From positions 87,492 to 151,491 of the forward strand of contig NZ_JAAOIX010000013.1 of NCBI RefSeq assembly GCF_011440395.1: DNA of 64,000 nucleotides. The letters are read 5' to 3'. This document shows, piece after piece, positions 54,790 to 63,888 of the stretch. Source of the stretch: Pseudomaricurvus alcaniphilus. Lineage in GTDB: Bacteria > Pseudomonadota > Gammaproteobacteria > Pseudomonadales > Cellvibrionaceae. The position numbers and the translations under genes were made by a program. Numbering within the stretch: position 1 is the stretch's first letter; each line of letters begins with the position of its first letter. The notes under the pieces are model-generated. The model made no database searches and was not told the DNA's origin. It was given only the letters and a program-made list of their open reading frames with translations.

Positions 54790-55482
54790 ATGCCGCCTGC
54801 CAGACTCCTACTCTGCGCGTTAATTTCGCTGACCTGTGCGCCGACTTCGTCAAGTGAGGGAGAATTGCCCGATACGCTTGCACCTGCGCAGTCACTGGCG
54901 ACCTCACAGCAACGAATTCGGTTGCTGCAAGACACCGCGCTGATTCGGCCTGTCGCTGCTGACTCGGATCACATCTATGGCAGTAAGAGTGCCGCCATCA
55001 GCCTGATTACCTATATGGATTTTAACTGCCCATACTGCAGAAAGGTTCGCCCGGTAATAATGCGCGAGGTACATACCTCAGGCGGCAAGATTAACTGGGT
55101 ATTCCGCCATTTCCCCCTCGCAGACAATGGCGTTTCAGCCGAAGCAACGGCTGCCGAGTGTGTCGCCGATATCGCCGGGGAAAATAAATTCTGGGGCTTT
55201 GCCGCAAATTTATTATCCCTGCCTCGACCAACTGGCACAGACAGCATCGCTTTGATTCGCCGCTCCGCCCTGAAGGAAAGAATCGAGTGGCATAAGCTGG
55301 AGAGCTGCATGAGCGAAAATCGACAGCAGGCTAAAGTATCACGGGATCGGGCAGAAGCGGTGCAACTGGGAATAAATGCTACGCCGAGCACTGTTCTTGT
55401 GGGAGGGAAATCAGTACTGCTACTGCAAGGCGCAGTATCAACTGACGTGCTGCAGCGTGCGTTAAAGCAATCAGGGGACTAA
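54790..55482 (+). CDS. DsbA-family thiol-disulfide oxidoreductase
   Basis: A 230-residue exported protein with a short signal peptide (LLLCALISLTCAPTSS). The active site is MDFNCPYCRKVRP (CPYC) in the thioredoxin fold, with the helical insertion containing WVFRHFPLADNGVSAEATAAECVAD and the cis-Pro in GINATPSTVLVGG. It resembles DsbA/DsbG-like or Com1-like oxidoreductases. It is on the plus strand while its neighbours are on the other strand. The closeness to a Cys-rich exported protein suggests, but does not prove, a folding role. Confidence 0.88.
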   Translation: MPPARLLLCALISLTCAPTSSSEGELPDTLAPAQSLATSQQRIRLLQDTALIRPVAADSDHIYGSKSAAISLITYMDFNCPYCRKVRPVIMREVHTSGGKINWVFRHFPLADNGVSAEATAAECVADIAGENKFWGFAANLLSLPRPTGTDSIALIRRSALKERIEWHKLESCMSENRQQAKVSRDRAEAVQLGINATPSTVLVGGKSVLLLQGAVSTDVLQRALKQSGD

Positions 55483-55661
55483 TCTGTTCAATAAACCCGT
55501 TAGGTTTACCATATTGAATAATTCAACTTTTCAATAGCAAGTCAGTCAACAGCAAGAATTGATAGCAATATTAAGCACGAACAATGTTTAAGCCGGTGCC
55601 GATTATCTCCCCAGGCCTGCTGGAGCAATAACCGGCACATGGTCGGCTTTGCGATGGCGCA

Positions 55662-55913
55662 TCAATTCTGGTTGGCTTTCTCCCGGATTAACCGAGCCGC
55701 CTCTGCGCGAATAGCCATGTCTTTTTCCGCCGCCGCCTTGTCGCGGCTCTGCTTGAAGGCTTTAAACTTCTGCTGATGCTGCTGGAGTCGCAATTCTTCC
55801 ACACTCGCCCCTTGTTGCGGGCTGGCAAATGCCACCCCGGACAAGAGCACTAGACCTGCCAAAGCTGCAACTATGCACCGTAGGCTCGTACGGCGTGCTG
55901 TAATCACTTGCAT
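55662..55913 (-). CDS. Small exported Gln/Lys-rich protein of unknown function
   Basis: An 83-residue protein with a signal peptide (CIVAALAGLVLLSGVAFA-SP) and a mature part of about 50 residues, rich in Q, K, E and A and predicted helical (VEELRLQQHQQKFKAFKQSRDKAAAEKDMAIR). The start at 55913 has AGAGGA eight bases before it. I do not recognise a family. It follows the large repeat protein gene on the same strand after 107 bases. Confidence 0.6.
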   Translation of the reverse strand: MQVITARRTSLRCIVAALAGLVLLSGVAFASPQQGASVEELRLQQHQQKFKAFKQSRDKAAAEKDMAIRAEAARLIREKANQN

Positions 55914-56020
55914 AATCAATTCCTCTGCTGCTGTAGTCGCCACCTGCAAACTGCGACACTTTGATGTCTGGTTTGTGGCAACCCATCCAGCAAAGATGGG
56001 CTGCCACTATCGGTTCCGAA

Positions 56021-59000
56021 TCAAAACTCCTGGCCGAAGAAAAAGTCTTCCACCAGGCGAAGGTCCCTGCGAATAACTCGATTGTTTCGGCAGTTGTCAA
56101 TGAAGTCCGAACCAAAACCGAATTCACCTCCAAAATACGAATCAATATACAACTGGCCTGGTGCTACGTTAAAGCTGAATGCACCATCGCTATCCGTATT
56201 TACTTCTACAGAGTCAAAGATCACTCCATTATCGAAGTAATAGAAAAATGAACTATCTGCCAGTGGCTGACCGAAATCATCATACGCGGTCCCCACAACT
56301 GTACAGGTATCGGGGCTGTTAAGATCAATCAGCAGCGGTACAGAAGGCACTCGGGCATAACCACCGCCATAAAAATCGAAACCATTTTCTGTGCTGGCAG
56401 CATCCACAAACACCGGGCCGAGTGGAGAGTCGAACTGCACCTCGCCATCAGCGTCCGTCACCAGGTTCTCTATAGGGTCTATGTTGTTGAGACTGAAAAA
56501 CACATCAAAGAAGGAATCAACGAAGAAACCCTGCTGCGGATCGCCAACATCATCAAACACTTTCACTGTGGTAGGCACTGTCACGCTGGGCGAGTCGGCG
56601 GCATCGTGACTGAACGGCTCCAGACTGGGCACCAGCACAAACGCACCGAAGGATTGCACAAAACTGTTGCTACCCGGGCCGGTCTCAGTATACGCAGTCA
56701 AGATCGCCCCGCCCAAAGGCACTTCTGCAGGGCCAAAGGGAACCGGTGGAGCAGGAAAACTGCCTGGGTCATCGGCCCGATCGAAGAAGCTATCGGTGGC
56801 GAAATAACCTCCGTAAATACCCTGATGATCAAAGTCTATCAATTGATCGATACCGGCCTCCTCATTGGTACGATGATAGTTGCCACTGAAGGGGGTCCAC
56901 AGGGTGGGCAGGTAAACATCCACCGTACACTGGGTAGTGCCATCCGCCTCCACATTGCAGTTTTGGAAATCACCAAAGAACTCGCCGTAGTAGCCGAAAA
57001 TACTGTTGATTTCCATCCAGCGGTCCCAGAAATCGGGGCCGTTGAAATACGGAACATTCAAGCTACCCAGGTTTCCGTAGAAGAACTCACCCGGCAAAAA
57101 GCCGCAATTACCGAGGTCCACCGGAATCTGGAAGAAACCATTACTATCTGTTTGCACCGTGAGATCAATCTGGTCTCCATCACAGAAATTGAAGTACCTG
57201 ACGTTATTCCCAGGCAGCGGTTCTCCGTCGATGCCGTACAGGGTACCTTCAAACAGGAATTCCGAGTTGCCCACGACAGTTAAGTAACGCCGCGCTGTGG
57301 ACGAATTACCATCCGCATCCGTGGCGGTAATATCCACAAAACAGGACTCAAAAATCGAGCTGAGTGAGGATGGCGCAGTAAACTCGGTATCAAAGGTAGT
57401 GCCTGAGGCCGAAGGTCCCCCGGCGGTGGGGGATACGGAACCACCGCTGGAACTGCCGAAGAAGTTACACTGGGTCTCCCATGCCACACTGACATCTGTC
57501 CCCTCGGGATCGGTCACCGTTGCCATCGCCGTCGCGGTCGCGCCAAGCTGCACGGTCAAGTCCGACAGGGTGAACTGGCTGATAACCGGCGGGAAATTGA
57601 TATCGGCAGACACCGAGAGCATACCGTCCGGAGAGGCATCCATAAAGTCCAGGGGCACACACACTCCGCTTTGTGTACCACTCAGGCAACTGCCCTGATC
57701 TCGGGGAGTATCGAACACCGTTGCTCCGGCCTGGCTCTGCAGCAAGCGATAGTCGTTGTCACCAAAGCGGTGCAAGTAATACTTGATGGAATTGACCAGC
57801 GTATAGACCCTGATTTGCTCAGCGGCGCCAACATCCGGGCTCTTCTTCACGGTCAGCGAGTCAAAGCTCTCGGGAATGGCATTATCGGTACAGAAGCGGC
57901 TGGGCGAAGTGCCACTGTAGGTCACACCCTCGGCGTACCAGCTAAAGCCGGTCAGCGGAGTGCCGCTAATGGCATCCTTCATCTGGAACTTGAAGCAGGA
58001 GTGGGTATTAATGGGCTGGTCGTAGTTCCACCACGTAAAGTGGGTGACCTCACCACAGATCTGCAGCTGACTGTTGCGTACTTCAACCGTACCTTCACCT
58101 TCTTCCTTCCACAATCCGGCGTCTTCATCGTAGTACCAGAGCGGAACTGTATCGCCCTCAGCCAAGCCTGCAGGTGCTTTCATACAGACTTCCGCCGGAC
58201 CTCCCAGCTCACTGATTGGGTTGCCGTCCTGGTCTTCCAGGTCGAACTCCATCATGCCGAAAGTTTCCAGCGTCACCGGGGTGTCATTAGGGTTGGCGCC
58301 GGCGGGCAGAGCCAACAGGTCTGGCCCGGCAATGATATCGTTGGTCGCGGGATCCAGGTAGGTAATGTTACCACTGATTTCCGTAACACCGTCCGGCAGA
58401 GAGCCATCAGGGATCTGCAGGGACCCGACCGGGTTACCGCCACTGTTGATTTCAACGCCTGCATTCAGGTCATCGTCGGTTTCCAAAGTCTGCGAGATCT
58501 GCTGCAGATTGACGGTAATCTCGTAGTCAGTCTGGCCGGGCACAATATTGACCTTGGCGTTACCCGTCGCAAACCCGGGCGCTTTGACCTTTACGGGAAA
58601 GAATTTACCCGAACCGTTGCTGGCAACTTCACCATTGCCTACCCCGGCCGCAAAAAAGCCAGCCTCATCCGTGGTCGTTTCCACGGTATTGGTGCCAATC
58701 TTGACACTAGCGGCAAAGATAGTAGACCCGTTGCCGAACACCTGGCCGTTAACAGTGACACAGCTGTTGGTTGGGTCGTCCGGGCAGAGATCGTCGGCGA
58801 AACAAATGCCGTCTTCATCTGAATCATTGCCGGGGTCAGTTGGGCAGATATCTTCGTTGGCACAGAAGCCGTCACCGTCGATATCGTTGTCCGGATCAGC
58901 AGGACAAATATCATCGGAGTCACAGCTGCCATCGTTGTCTGAATCATCGGCGGCATCGATAGGACAAATATCTACATCACCGCATACGCCATCGCCATCG

Positions 59001-59668
59001 ACATCATCCAGCGGATCATTGGGGCAAGCATCTTCGGAGTCACAGCTGCCATCACTATCAGAATCATTATCAATGTCAAACGGACACGCATCTACATCAC
59101 CACAAATGCCATCGCCATCGATATCATTATCGGCGTCTAATGGACATTCATCGACATCACCACAAACACCGTCACCATCGACATCATTGTCCGGGTCCTG
59201 GGGACAAGCGTCCTCATTATCCGGGATACCATCGCCGTCAGAGTCGACTGGAGCAATATCATCAACAAACTGCTGCAGCTCGGCAGTATACGCAAAGGCC
59301 GCGCGGCGCATTTGGAATTCAATTCGGGTAGTGTCGTTGACCGACGCTAACATAAAGACAGGATTACCTGAATCGTCAGCGCCATCAGCGTTGTTCACTG
59401 GATGACTGCTGCTGGTTACTACCAAACGCAACATACCGGTAGGAGTGGTTCCGCCGGGGGCGATGGTATTGTCAGTGTAATAACCGATGCCGCGTGCATA
59501 CACCCGATTCCCCTGCACCACCGTTGCATCCGTCACAGGCTGCCATGAGCCTGTCGTTATTGCTGCTGCAGGCTGGCTTGAGAGAGCGGCCATTAATAAC
59601 GCAAAAAACGCCCCAACAAACAGGGCGGTGCGTTGCAGTAGTTTGAAATCGAGCGCTGAAGTTACCAT
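56021..59668 (-). CDS. Large exported protein with eight thrombospondin type 3-like repeats
   Basis: A 1215-residue protein. A signal peptide (LFVGAFFALLMAALSSQPAAA) is followed by a short domain, then eight 20-residue units of the type DxDxDGDGxCGDxDxCPxD at residues 142-301. These are Asp-rich calcium-binding repeats with two Cys per unit in most cases. The rest is a chain of beta-sandwich-like domains: a carboxypeptidase-regulatory-like domain (VNGQVFGNG), a part resembling FAM171/CILP sequences (VPLWYYDEDAGLWKEEGEG), a PKD/Ig-like part (PPVISQFTLSDLTVQLG) and two further Asp-Gly-rich CarboxypepD_reg-like domains. No PEP-CTERM or other anchor is visible at the end. It is likely secreted or surface-bound and calcium stabilised. 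The function is not known; adhesion or matrix roles are inferences. Confidence 0.85.
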   Translation of the reverse strand: MVTSALDFKLLQRTALFVGAFFALLMAALSSQPAAAITTGSWQPVTDATVVQGNRVYARGIGYYTDNTIAPGGTTPTGMLRLVVTSSSHPVNNADGADDSGNPVFMLASVNDTTRIEFQMRRAAFAYTAELQQFVDDIAPVDSDGDGIPDNEDACPQDPDNDVDGDGVCGDVDECPLDADNDIDGDGICGDVDACPFDIDNDSDSDGSCDSEDACPNDPLDDVDGDGVCGDVDICPIDAADDSDNDGSCDSDDICPADPDNDIDGDGFCANEDICPTDPGNDSDEDGICFADDLCPDDPTNSCVTVNGQVFGNGSTIFAASVKIGTNTVETTTDEAGFFAAGVGNGEVASNGSGKFFPVKVKAPGFATGNAKVNIVPGQTDYEITVNLQQISQTLETDDDLNAGVEINSGGNPVGSLQIPDGSLPDGVTEISGNITYLDPATNDIIAGPDLLALPAGANPNDTPVTLETFGMMEFDLEDQDGNPISELGGPAEVCMKAPAGLAEGDTVPLWYYDEDAGLWKEEGEGTVEVRNSQLQICGEVTHFTWWNYDQPINTHSCFKFQMKDAISGTPLTGFSWYAEGVTYSGTSPSRFCTDNAIPESFDSLTVKKSPDVGAAEQIRVYTLVNSIKYYLHRFGDNDYRLLQSQAGATVFDTPRDQGSCLSGTQSGVCVPLDFMDASPDGMLSVSADINFPPVISQFTLSDLTVQLGATATAMATVTDPEGTDVSVAWETQCNFFGSSSGGSVSPTAGGPSASGTTFDTEFTAPSSLSSIFESCFVDITATDADGNSSTARRYLTVVGNSEFLFEGTLYGIDGEPLPGNNVRYFNFCDGDQIDLTVQTDSNGFFQIPVDLGNCGFLPGEFFYGNLGSLNVPYFNGPDFWDRWMEINSIFGYYGEFFGDFQNCNVEADGTTQCTVDVYLPTLWTPFSGNYHRTNEEAGIDQLIDFDHQGIYGGYFATDSFFDRADDPGSFPAPPVPFGPAEVPLGGAILTAYTETGPGSNSFVQSFGAFVLVPSLEPFSHDAADSPSVTVPTTVKVFDDVGDPQQGFFVDSFFDVFFSLNNIDPIENLVTDADGEVQFDSPLGPVFVDAASTENGFDFYGGGYARVPSVPLLIDLNSPDTCTVVGTAYDDFGQPLADSSFFYYFDNGVIFDSVEVNTDSDGAFSFNVAPGQLYIDSYFGGEFGFGSDFIDNCRNNRVIRRDLRLVEDFFFGQEF
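58766..59245 (-). repeat. Eight tandem 60-bp coding repeats (TSP3-like)
   Basis: Codes for eight successive 20-residue calcium-binding units. The DNA repeats are imperfect (AT-poor GATATCGATGGCGATGG-type words with changes), so the array is old or under selection. Units 2, 3 and 5 share CGDVD; units 4 and 6 share CDSxD, suggesting two alternating subtypes. Confidence 0.9.
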
Positions 59669-59772
59669 GATCCAGTTTCTCCTGTTGCGACAGGTGGGCC
59701 ATCAAATCCAAGGCTGACAACCCTTTAAATGGACAAGCGCCTCAATGCCAGGCGCCTGGTTTTTTATAGCTA

Positions 59773-60450
59773 TTATTTACCCGCCCTGCTGCGACGCAGA
59801 GCTAAAAGGCCTAACCCAATCAACAGTATCGATGCGGGCTCAGGTACTGCGGCCAGTGTTTCAGTGAAGGTGATACCGCTAACAGTCAGCATATCCGGAG
59901 CAGTAGGCAATGAGAAATCGAAGTCGTCAACAAACACTACAAAACTGGCTGTTGTTAAGCCAGCCCAGGCGGTAATATCAAATGCGCCGCCCGCCGTTAA
60001 ATCCAGATCCGCCAAGCCACCACTCAAGTCTATCAATTGCACGGCTCCATCAAATGGACCAGTTAATCCATCTATCACCGTTAGCGACAACTCAAGAGTA
60101 CTGCCAGCTGCAATAGCATCAACAGTAAAGTCCTGGTACAGAGAGATAAAAAAAGTTTCGACACCCGCAACACCTGCCGTAGGGTCAAAACTGTTACTTA
60201 TCTTCGCCCCGCCAGCGACAAGACTGTAATTATCGTCAACCACCAACGGCAAAGGAGTCGGCCCGAAAGTAAGTGCTGCCGAGTCGACATCAAATGTCGC
60301 AATCTCACCACTCCAAAAGTCAAAGCCGGAGCTGAAGTCGGCGTTCATCAAGGAAGCCGAAGCCAGGTGGCTGCCAAACAAACCAAAGATAATTACCAGT
60401 GATCGAGCTAAAGCGGGGAGACCAAAACGAAGTCGGGATTTCAGCTGCAT
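59773..60450 (-). CDS. PEP-CTERM sorting-domain exported protein
   Basis: A 225-residue protein with a signal peptide (LVIIFGLFGSHLASA), a beta-rich extracellular domain (SGFDFWSG, GTSLTLSL-like strands, DDFDFSLP) and at the C-terminus VPEPASILLIGLGLLALRR followed by Arg, Ser and Lys: a PEP motif, a membrane segment and basic residues. This is the signal cut by exosortase, which links such proteins to exopolysaccharide-associated surfaces. No exosortase or EPS gene is in the window. AGGAGC lies seven bases before the ATG. A sigma-54 type promoter lies about 60 bases upstream. Confidence 0.93.
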   Translation of the reverse strand: MQLKSRLRFGLPALARSLVIIFGLFGSHLASASLMNADFSSGFDFWSGEIATFDVDSAALTFGPTPLPLVVDDNYSLVAGGAKISNSFDPTAGVAGVETFFISLYQDFTVDAIAAGSTLELSLTVIDGLTGPFDGAVQLIDLSGGLADLDLTAGGAFDITAWAGLTTASFVVFVDDFDFSLPTAPDMLTVSGITFTETLAAVPEPASILLIGLGLLALRRSRAGK

Positions 60451-60511
60451 GAGTTGCTCCTGCATTGATTTTTTGTTTTATAAATTTTTTATAAATCTGT
60501 AGCAGTAGGAA

Positions 60512-60527
60512 AGCAAGAAGCAGGCCA
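60512..60527 (-). promoter_or_regulatory. Sigma-54 (RpoN) promoter of the PEP-CTERM gene
   Basis: Read leftward: TGGCCTGCTTCTTGCT, which fits the TGGCACG-N4-TTGCW consensus at every position except two, with GG and GC separated by the required ten bases. The start of transcription would be about 50 bases before the start codon. PEP-CTERM genes in several bacteria are known to be driven by RpoN with the PrsK/PrsR pair. Confidence 0.7.
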
Positions 60528-60970
60528 GCGAACAATCTTCGTTGTCGAGAAGCCGATAGCAGCTTGCAAAGCTCTCTCGGCAAGCACTTAGGCCCTATAA
60601 AAACAATGGTTTTAGAGCGGCGCCAATAATGAATCGAGCGACAACCAACAACGGCAGGGAAAGGTCAAGCTAGCGAGCACTGAGACTCTCGACAACCGCT
60701 CTTATAAAACTCGCAGTTGCACGTCTTTTATAAAATCATATAAAAATCAGAAAGTTACCAAGACTTCAAAGCACCTCAAAGAACATCAAATCACTTGCGT
60801 CAGCTTTTCTTACAGTAGCTTTTGAAATGCAACGTATTCGAAAACAATAACTTGCGCTTCCGGGCTTAAATTGGGTCGCTTCAATACGTCAATAAAATTT
60901 ACAATCAACGTTTTAACTGCTAAATAAACCCGGCCGCGCAAGTACCTGCAACTGCAGCAGCAGATACGGA
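60528..60970. other. A/T-rich gene-free control region between clpB and the PEP-CTERM gene
   Basis: No gene. Lower G+C than its surroundings, with several TTTTATAAA-like words. The word CGACAACC or its complement occurs at 60540-60547 (inverted), 60639-60646 and 60690-60697, in part as the 10-bp inverted pair GTTGTCGAGA/TCTCGACAAC. These could be enhancer sites for a sigma-54 activator. No clear clpB terminator was found. Confidence 0.5.
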
Positions 60971-63610
60971 CTACTTTTGCATAACGATCCGATCCCCCTC
61001 CACCGTCGCATGGATTGTATCCCCCGGCCCGAATTTGCCGGCCAATACATCCTGCGCCAGCGGGTTTTCCACATACTGCTGGATCGCCCGCTTCAGCGGC
61101 CGCGCGCCGTAGACCGGATCGAAGCCCACCGCGGTCAGCTTGTCCATCGCCTCGTCGCTCACGTCCAGTGACAGCTCCCGTTCCGCCAGGCGCCGGCGCA
61201 ATATATCGAGCTGGATATCGGCGATGCCGCGGATCTGCTCCCGCGCCAGCGGGTGGAACACCACCACTTCGTCGATGCGGTTGATAAACTCCGGCCGGAA
61301 ATGACCGCCCACCACTTCCAGCACTGCGGCTTTCATGGCTTCATAGCGGTTTTCATTGGCCGCGGAATCACCCTGCTCGCTGCCGCTGTCATCAAAACTG
61401 ATGGTATCGAACGAACGGTTGCGGGCAATCTCCTGGATCGCATCCGAGCCCAGGTTGGAGGTCATAACAATCACCGTGTTGCGGAAATCCACGGTGCGAC
61501 CCTGGCCATCGGTAAGGCGGCCGTCGTCCAGCACCTGCAGTAAAATATTGAACACATCGGGATGAGCCTTTTCGATCTCATCGAGCAGCAGCACCGAATA
61601 GGGCTTGCGCCGCACCGCTTCGGTCAGGTAGCCGCCCTCTTCGTAACCCACATAGCCGGGAGGGGCGCCGATCAAGCGCGCCACGGAGTGTTTCTCCATA
61701 AACTCGGACATATCGATGCGCACCATGGCGTCCTGGGTATCGAACAGGAACTCCGCCAGGGATTTGCACAGCTCGGTTTTACCCACCCCGGTGGGCCCCA
61801 AAAACAGGAACGAACCGTTAGGCCGATTGGGATCGGACAGCCCGGCGCGAGAGCGCCGCACCGCGTTGGAGACGGAGACCACTGCCTCGTCCTGGCCGAT
61901 CACCCGCTTGTGCAGGGCGTCTTCCATGCGCAGCAGTTTTTCCCGCTCACCCTCGAGCATTTTGCTGACCGGAATGCCGGTCCACTTGGACACCACTTCG
62001 GCAATCTCTTCATCGGTGACCTTGTTGCGCAGCAGCTTCATATCCACCATATCAACATCGGAAGACATGGCCAGCTGTTTTTCCAGCTCCGGAATCACAC
62101 CGTATTGCAACTCGGACATCCGCCCCAGGTCGCCGGCGCGGCGAGCGGCATCCATATCCAGCCGCGCCTGTTCCAGGTTGGCCTTGACCCCGGCAGAGCC
62201 TTGCAGCGCCGCTTTTTCCGCGCGCCAGATTTCATCCAGGTCGGCAAATTCCCGCTCCCGCTTTTCGATTTCACCATCCAGCAGATTGAGTTGCTTTTTC
62301 GCCGCCTCGGAGGTGTCTTTCTTCACCGCTTCGCGCTCGATTTTCAACTGAATCAAACGCCGCTCCAGGCGGTCCATCTCTTCCGGTTTGGAATCGATTT
62401 CCATGCGAATACGGCTGGCCGCCTCATCCACCAGGTCAATGGCCTTGTCGGGCAGCTGACGGTCGGTGATATAGCGCTGGGATAATTTCGCCGCGGCGAT
62501 AATCGCCGAGTCGGTGATATCCACCCCGTGGTGCACCTCGTAACGCTCTTTCAAGCCCCGCAGGATGGCGATGGTGTCTTCCTCACTGGGCTCGTCCACC
62601 AGCACTTTCTGGAAGCGCCGCTCCAGGGCGGCGTCTTTCTCGACGTACTTGCGGTACTCGTCGAGCGTGGTAGCGCCGACGCAGTGCAGTTCTCCGCGGG
62701 CCAGCGCCGGCTTGAGCATATTACCTGCATCCATGGCGCCCTCGGCCTTACCGGCGCCCACCATGGTGTGCAGCTCGTCGACAAACAGGATAATGCGGCC
62801 TTCCTGTTTCGCCAGCTCGTTCAAGACCGCCTTCAGGCGCTCCTCAAATTCACCGCGAAACTTGGCGCCGGCCAGCAGCGAGCCGAGGTCCAGCGACAGC
62901 AGTCGCTTGTTCTTCAGCCCTTCCGGCACCTCGCCGTTGATAATGCGCTGCGCCAGTCCCTCGACGATGGCGGTTTTACCCACGCCGGGCTCGCCGATCA
63001 GTACCGGGTTGTTCTTGGTGCGCCGCTGCAACACCTGGATGGTGCGGCGAATTTCATCGTCGCGACCAATAACCGGGTCGAGCTTGCCCGCCTCGGCGCG
63101 GGCGGTCAGGTCAATAGTGTACTTGTCCAGCGCCTGGCGATTGCCCTCCGCTTCCGGATTGTCCACCGACTCACCACCGCGCACTTTTTTAACGGCATCA
63201 TTGAGCTTTTGGGCGTCGCCATATTGCTTCAGTATTTTGCCGAGCGCGCTGCTGCTGTCGCCCATGGCCGCCTGCAGGAAGCACTCGCTGGAGATATAGG
63301 CATCGCCATTTTTCTGCGCCTGTTTGTCGGCCAGGTTGAGCAGGCGCCCCAGTTCGGAGGACATTTGCACCTCACCGGTGGGGTTCTGCACCCGCGGCAA
63401 GCCGTCCAGCGCCTTGGCCAGGGCGTTGCGCACGCCGGTAACATCAAAGCCGGCCTGGGCCAACAGTGGCCGCACCGCACCGCCCTGCTGGTCCAACATC
63501 GCCAGCATCAGGTGGGTCGGCTCCAGTTGCGTGTGGTCACGGCCCACCGCCAGTGACTGGGCATCGGCCAGCGCCATTTGTAGCTGATTGGTTAAACGAT
63601 CCATTCGCAT
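60971..63610 (-). CDS. clpB: Chaperone ClpB (disaggregase)
   Basis: An 879-residue AAA+ disaggregase that rescues aggregated protein together with DnaK. The N-terminal Clp domain (residues 1-145, [21 protein letters not shown]) is followed by the first AAA+ domain with GEPGVGKT, the coiled-coil middle domain and the second AAA+ domain with GPTGVGKT; pore loops such as YVGYEEGG are intact. An extra segment of about 20 residues ([20 protein letters not shown]) is found after SDAIQEIA near the second AAA+ sensor region. A heat-shock promoter is proposed upstream. Confidence 0.97.
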   Translation of the reverse strand: MRMDRLTNQLQMALADAQSLAVGRDHTQLEPTHLMLAMLDQQGGAVRPLLAQAGFDVTGVRNALAKALDGLPRVQNPTGEVQMSSELGRLLNLADKQAQKNGDAYISSECFLQAAMGDSSSALGKILKQYGDAQKLNDAVKKVRGGESVDNPEAEGNRQALDKYTIDLTARAEAGKLDPVIGRDDEIRRTIQVLQRRTKNNPVLIGEPGVGKTAIVEGLAQRIINGEVPEGLKNKRLLSLDLGSLLAGAKFRGEFEERLKAVLNELAKQEGRIILFVDELHTMVGAGKAEGAMDAGNMLKPALARGELHCVGATTLDEYRKYVEKDAALERRFQKVLVDEPSEEDTIAILRGLKERYEVHHGVDITDSAIIAAAKLSQRYITDRQLPDKAIDLVDEAASRIRMEIDSKPEEMDRLERRLIQLKIEREAVKKDTSEAAKKQLNLLDGEIEKREREFADLDEIWRAEKAALQGSAGVKANLEQARLDMDAARRAGDLGRMSELQYGVIPELEKQLAMSSDVDMVDMKLLRNKVTDEEIAEVVSKWTGIPVSKMLEGEREKLLRMEDALHKRVIGQDEAVVSVSNAVRRSRAGLSDPNRPNGSFLFLGPTGVGKTELCKSLAEFLFDTQDAMVRIDMSEFMEKHSVARLIGAPPGYVGYEEGGYLTEAVRRKPYSVLLLDEIEKAHPDVFNILLQVLDDGRLTDGQGRTVDFRNTVIVMTSNLGSDAIQEIARNRSFDTISFDDSGSEQGDSAANENRYEAMKAAVLEVVGGHFRPEFINRIDEVVVFHPLAREQIRGIADIQLDILRRRLAERELSLDVSDEAMDKLTAVGFDPVYGARPLKRAIQQYVENPLAQDVLAGKFGPGDTIHATVEGDRIVMQK

Positions 63611-63646
63611 ACTTCACCCCAAGTGTATTGGTAATTTCCTATTCAG

Positions 63647-63674
63647 AATTGGGGGCTAAACGGCAAAAATCAAT
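63647..63674 (-). promoter_or_regulatory. clpB: Possible sigma-32 heat-shock promoter of clpB
   Basis: Read leftward: ATTGATT, 13 bases, CCCCAATT; compare CTTGAAA and CCCCATNT. The -10 part matches well and the -35 part moderately. It lies about 37 bases before the ATG. Confidence 0.4.
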
Positions 63675-63818
63675 GGCGTGCTGCCGCCACCAGCCATCCA
63701 GTTGATCTAGCGCAAATATCTGTTGTTTTGCCCGGGCACGGGGAATACCGGGTATCCGGGTGTATAGGGTTTCCTAATTACCACCTAAGCTAAGCGTCTT
63801 GCAGCCGGCATTATGTTA

Positions 63819-63888
63819 GGTCTGGCTTCGGGGGCTTGCTTTCAAGACCCTCGACAGCAGGGATGCTGTCGTGGAGCCCCCATGGATG
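63819..63888. repeat. Truncated copy of the palindromic intergenic repeat
   Basis: Matches the complement of 9284-9353 from GGTCTGG through CAAGACCCTCGACAGCAGGG and the GTGGAGCCCCCATGGATG block, then breaks off after 63888. The missing half would be the other arm (GGGTTGACGGCGAG...). The break is where the insertion-sequence-like DNA begins. Confidence 0.85.

Noticed and set aside
59669..59772. A second sigma-54-like site before the TSP3-repeat gene (TGGCATTGAGGCGCTT)
   Set aside because: GG and GC are separated by nine bases instead of ten, a spacing that sigma-54 does not tolerate well.
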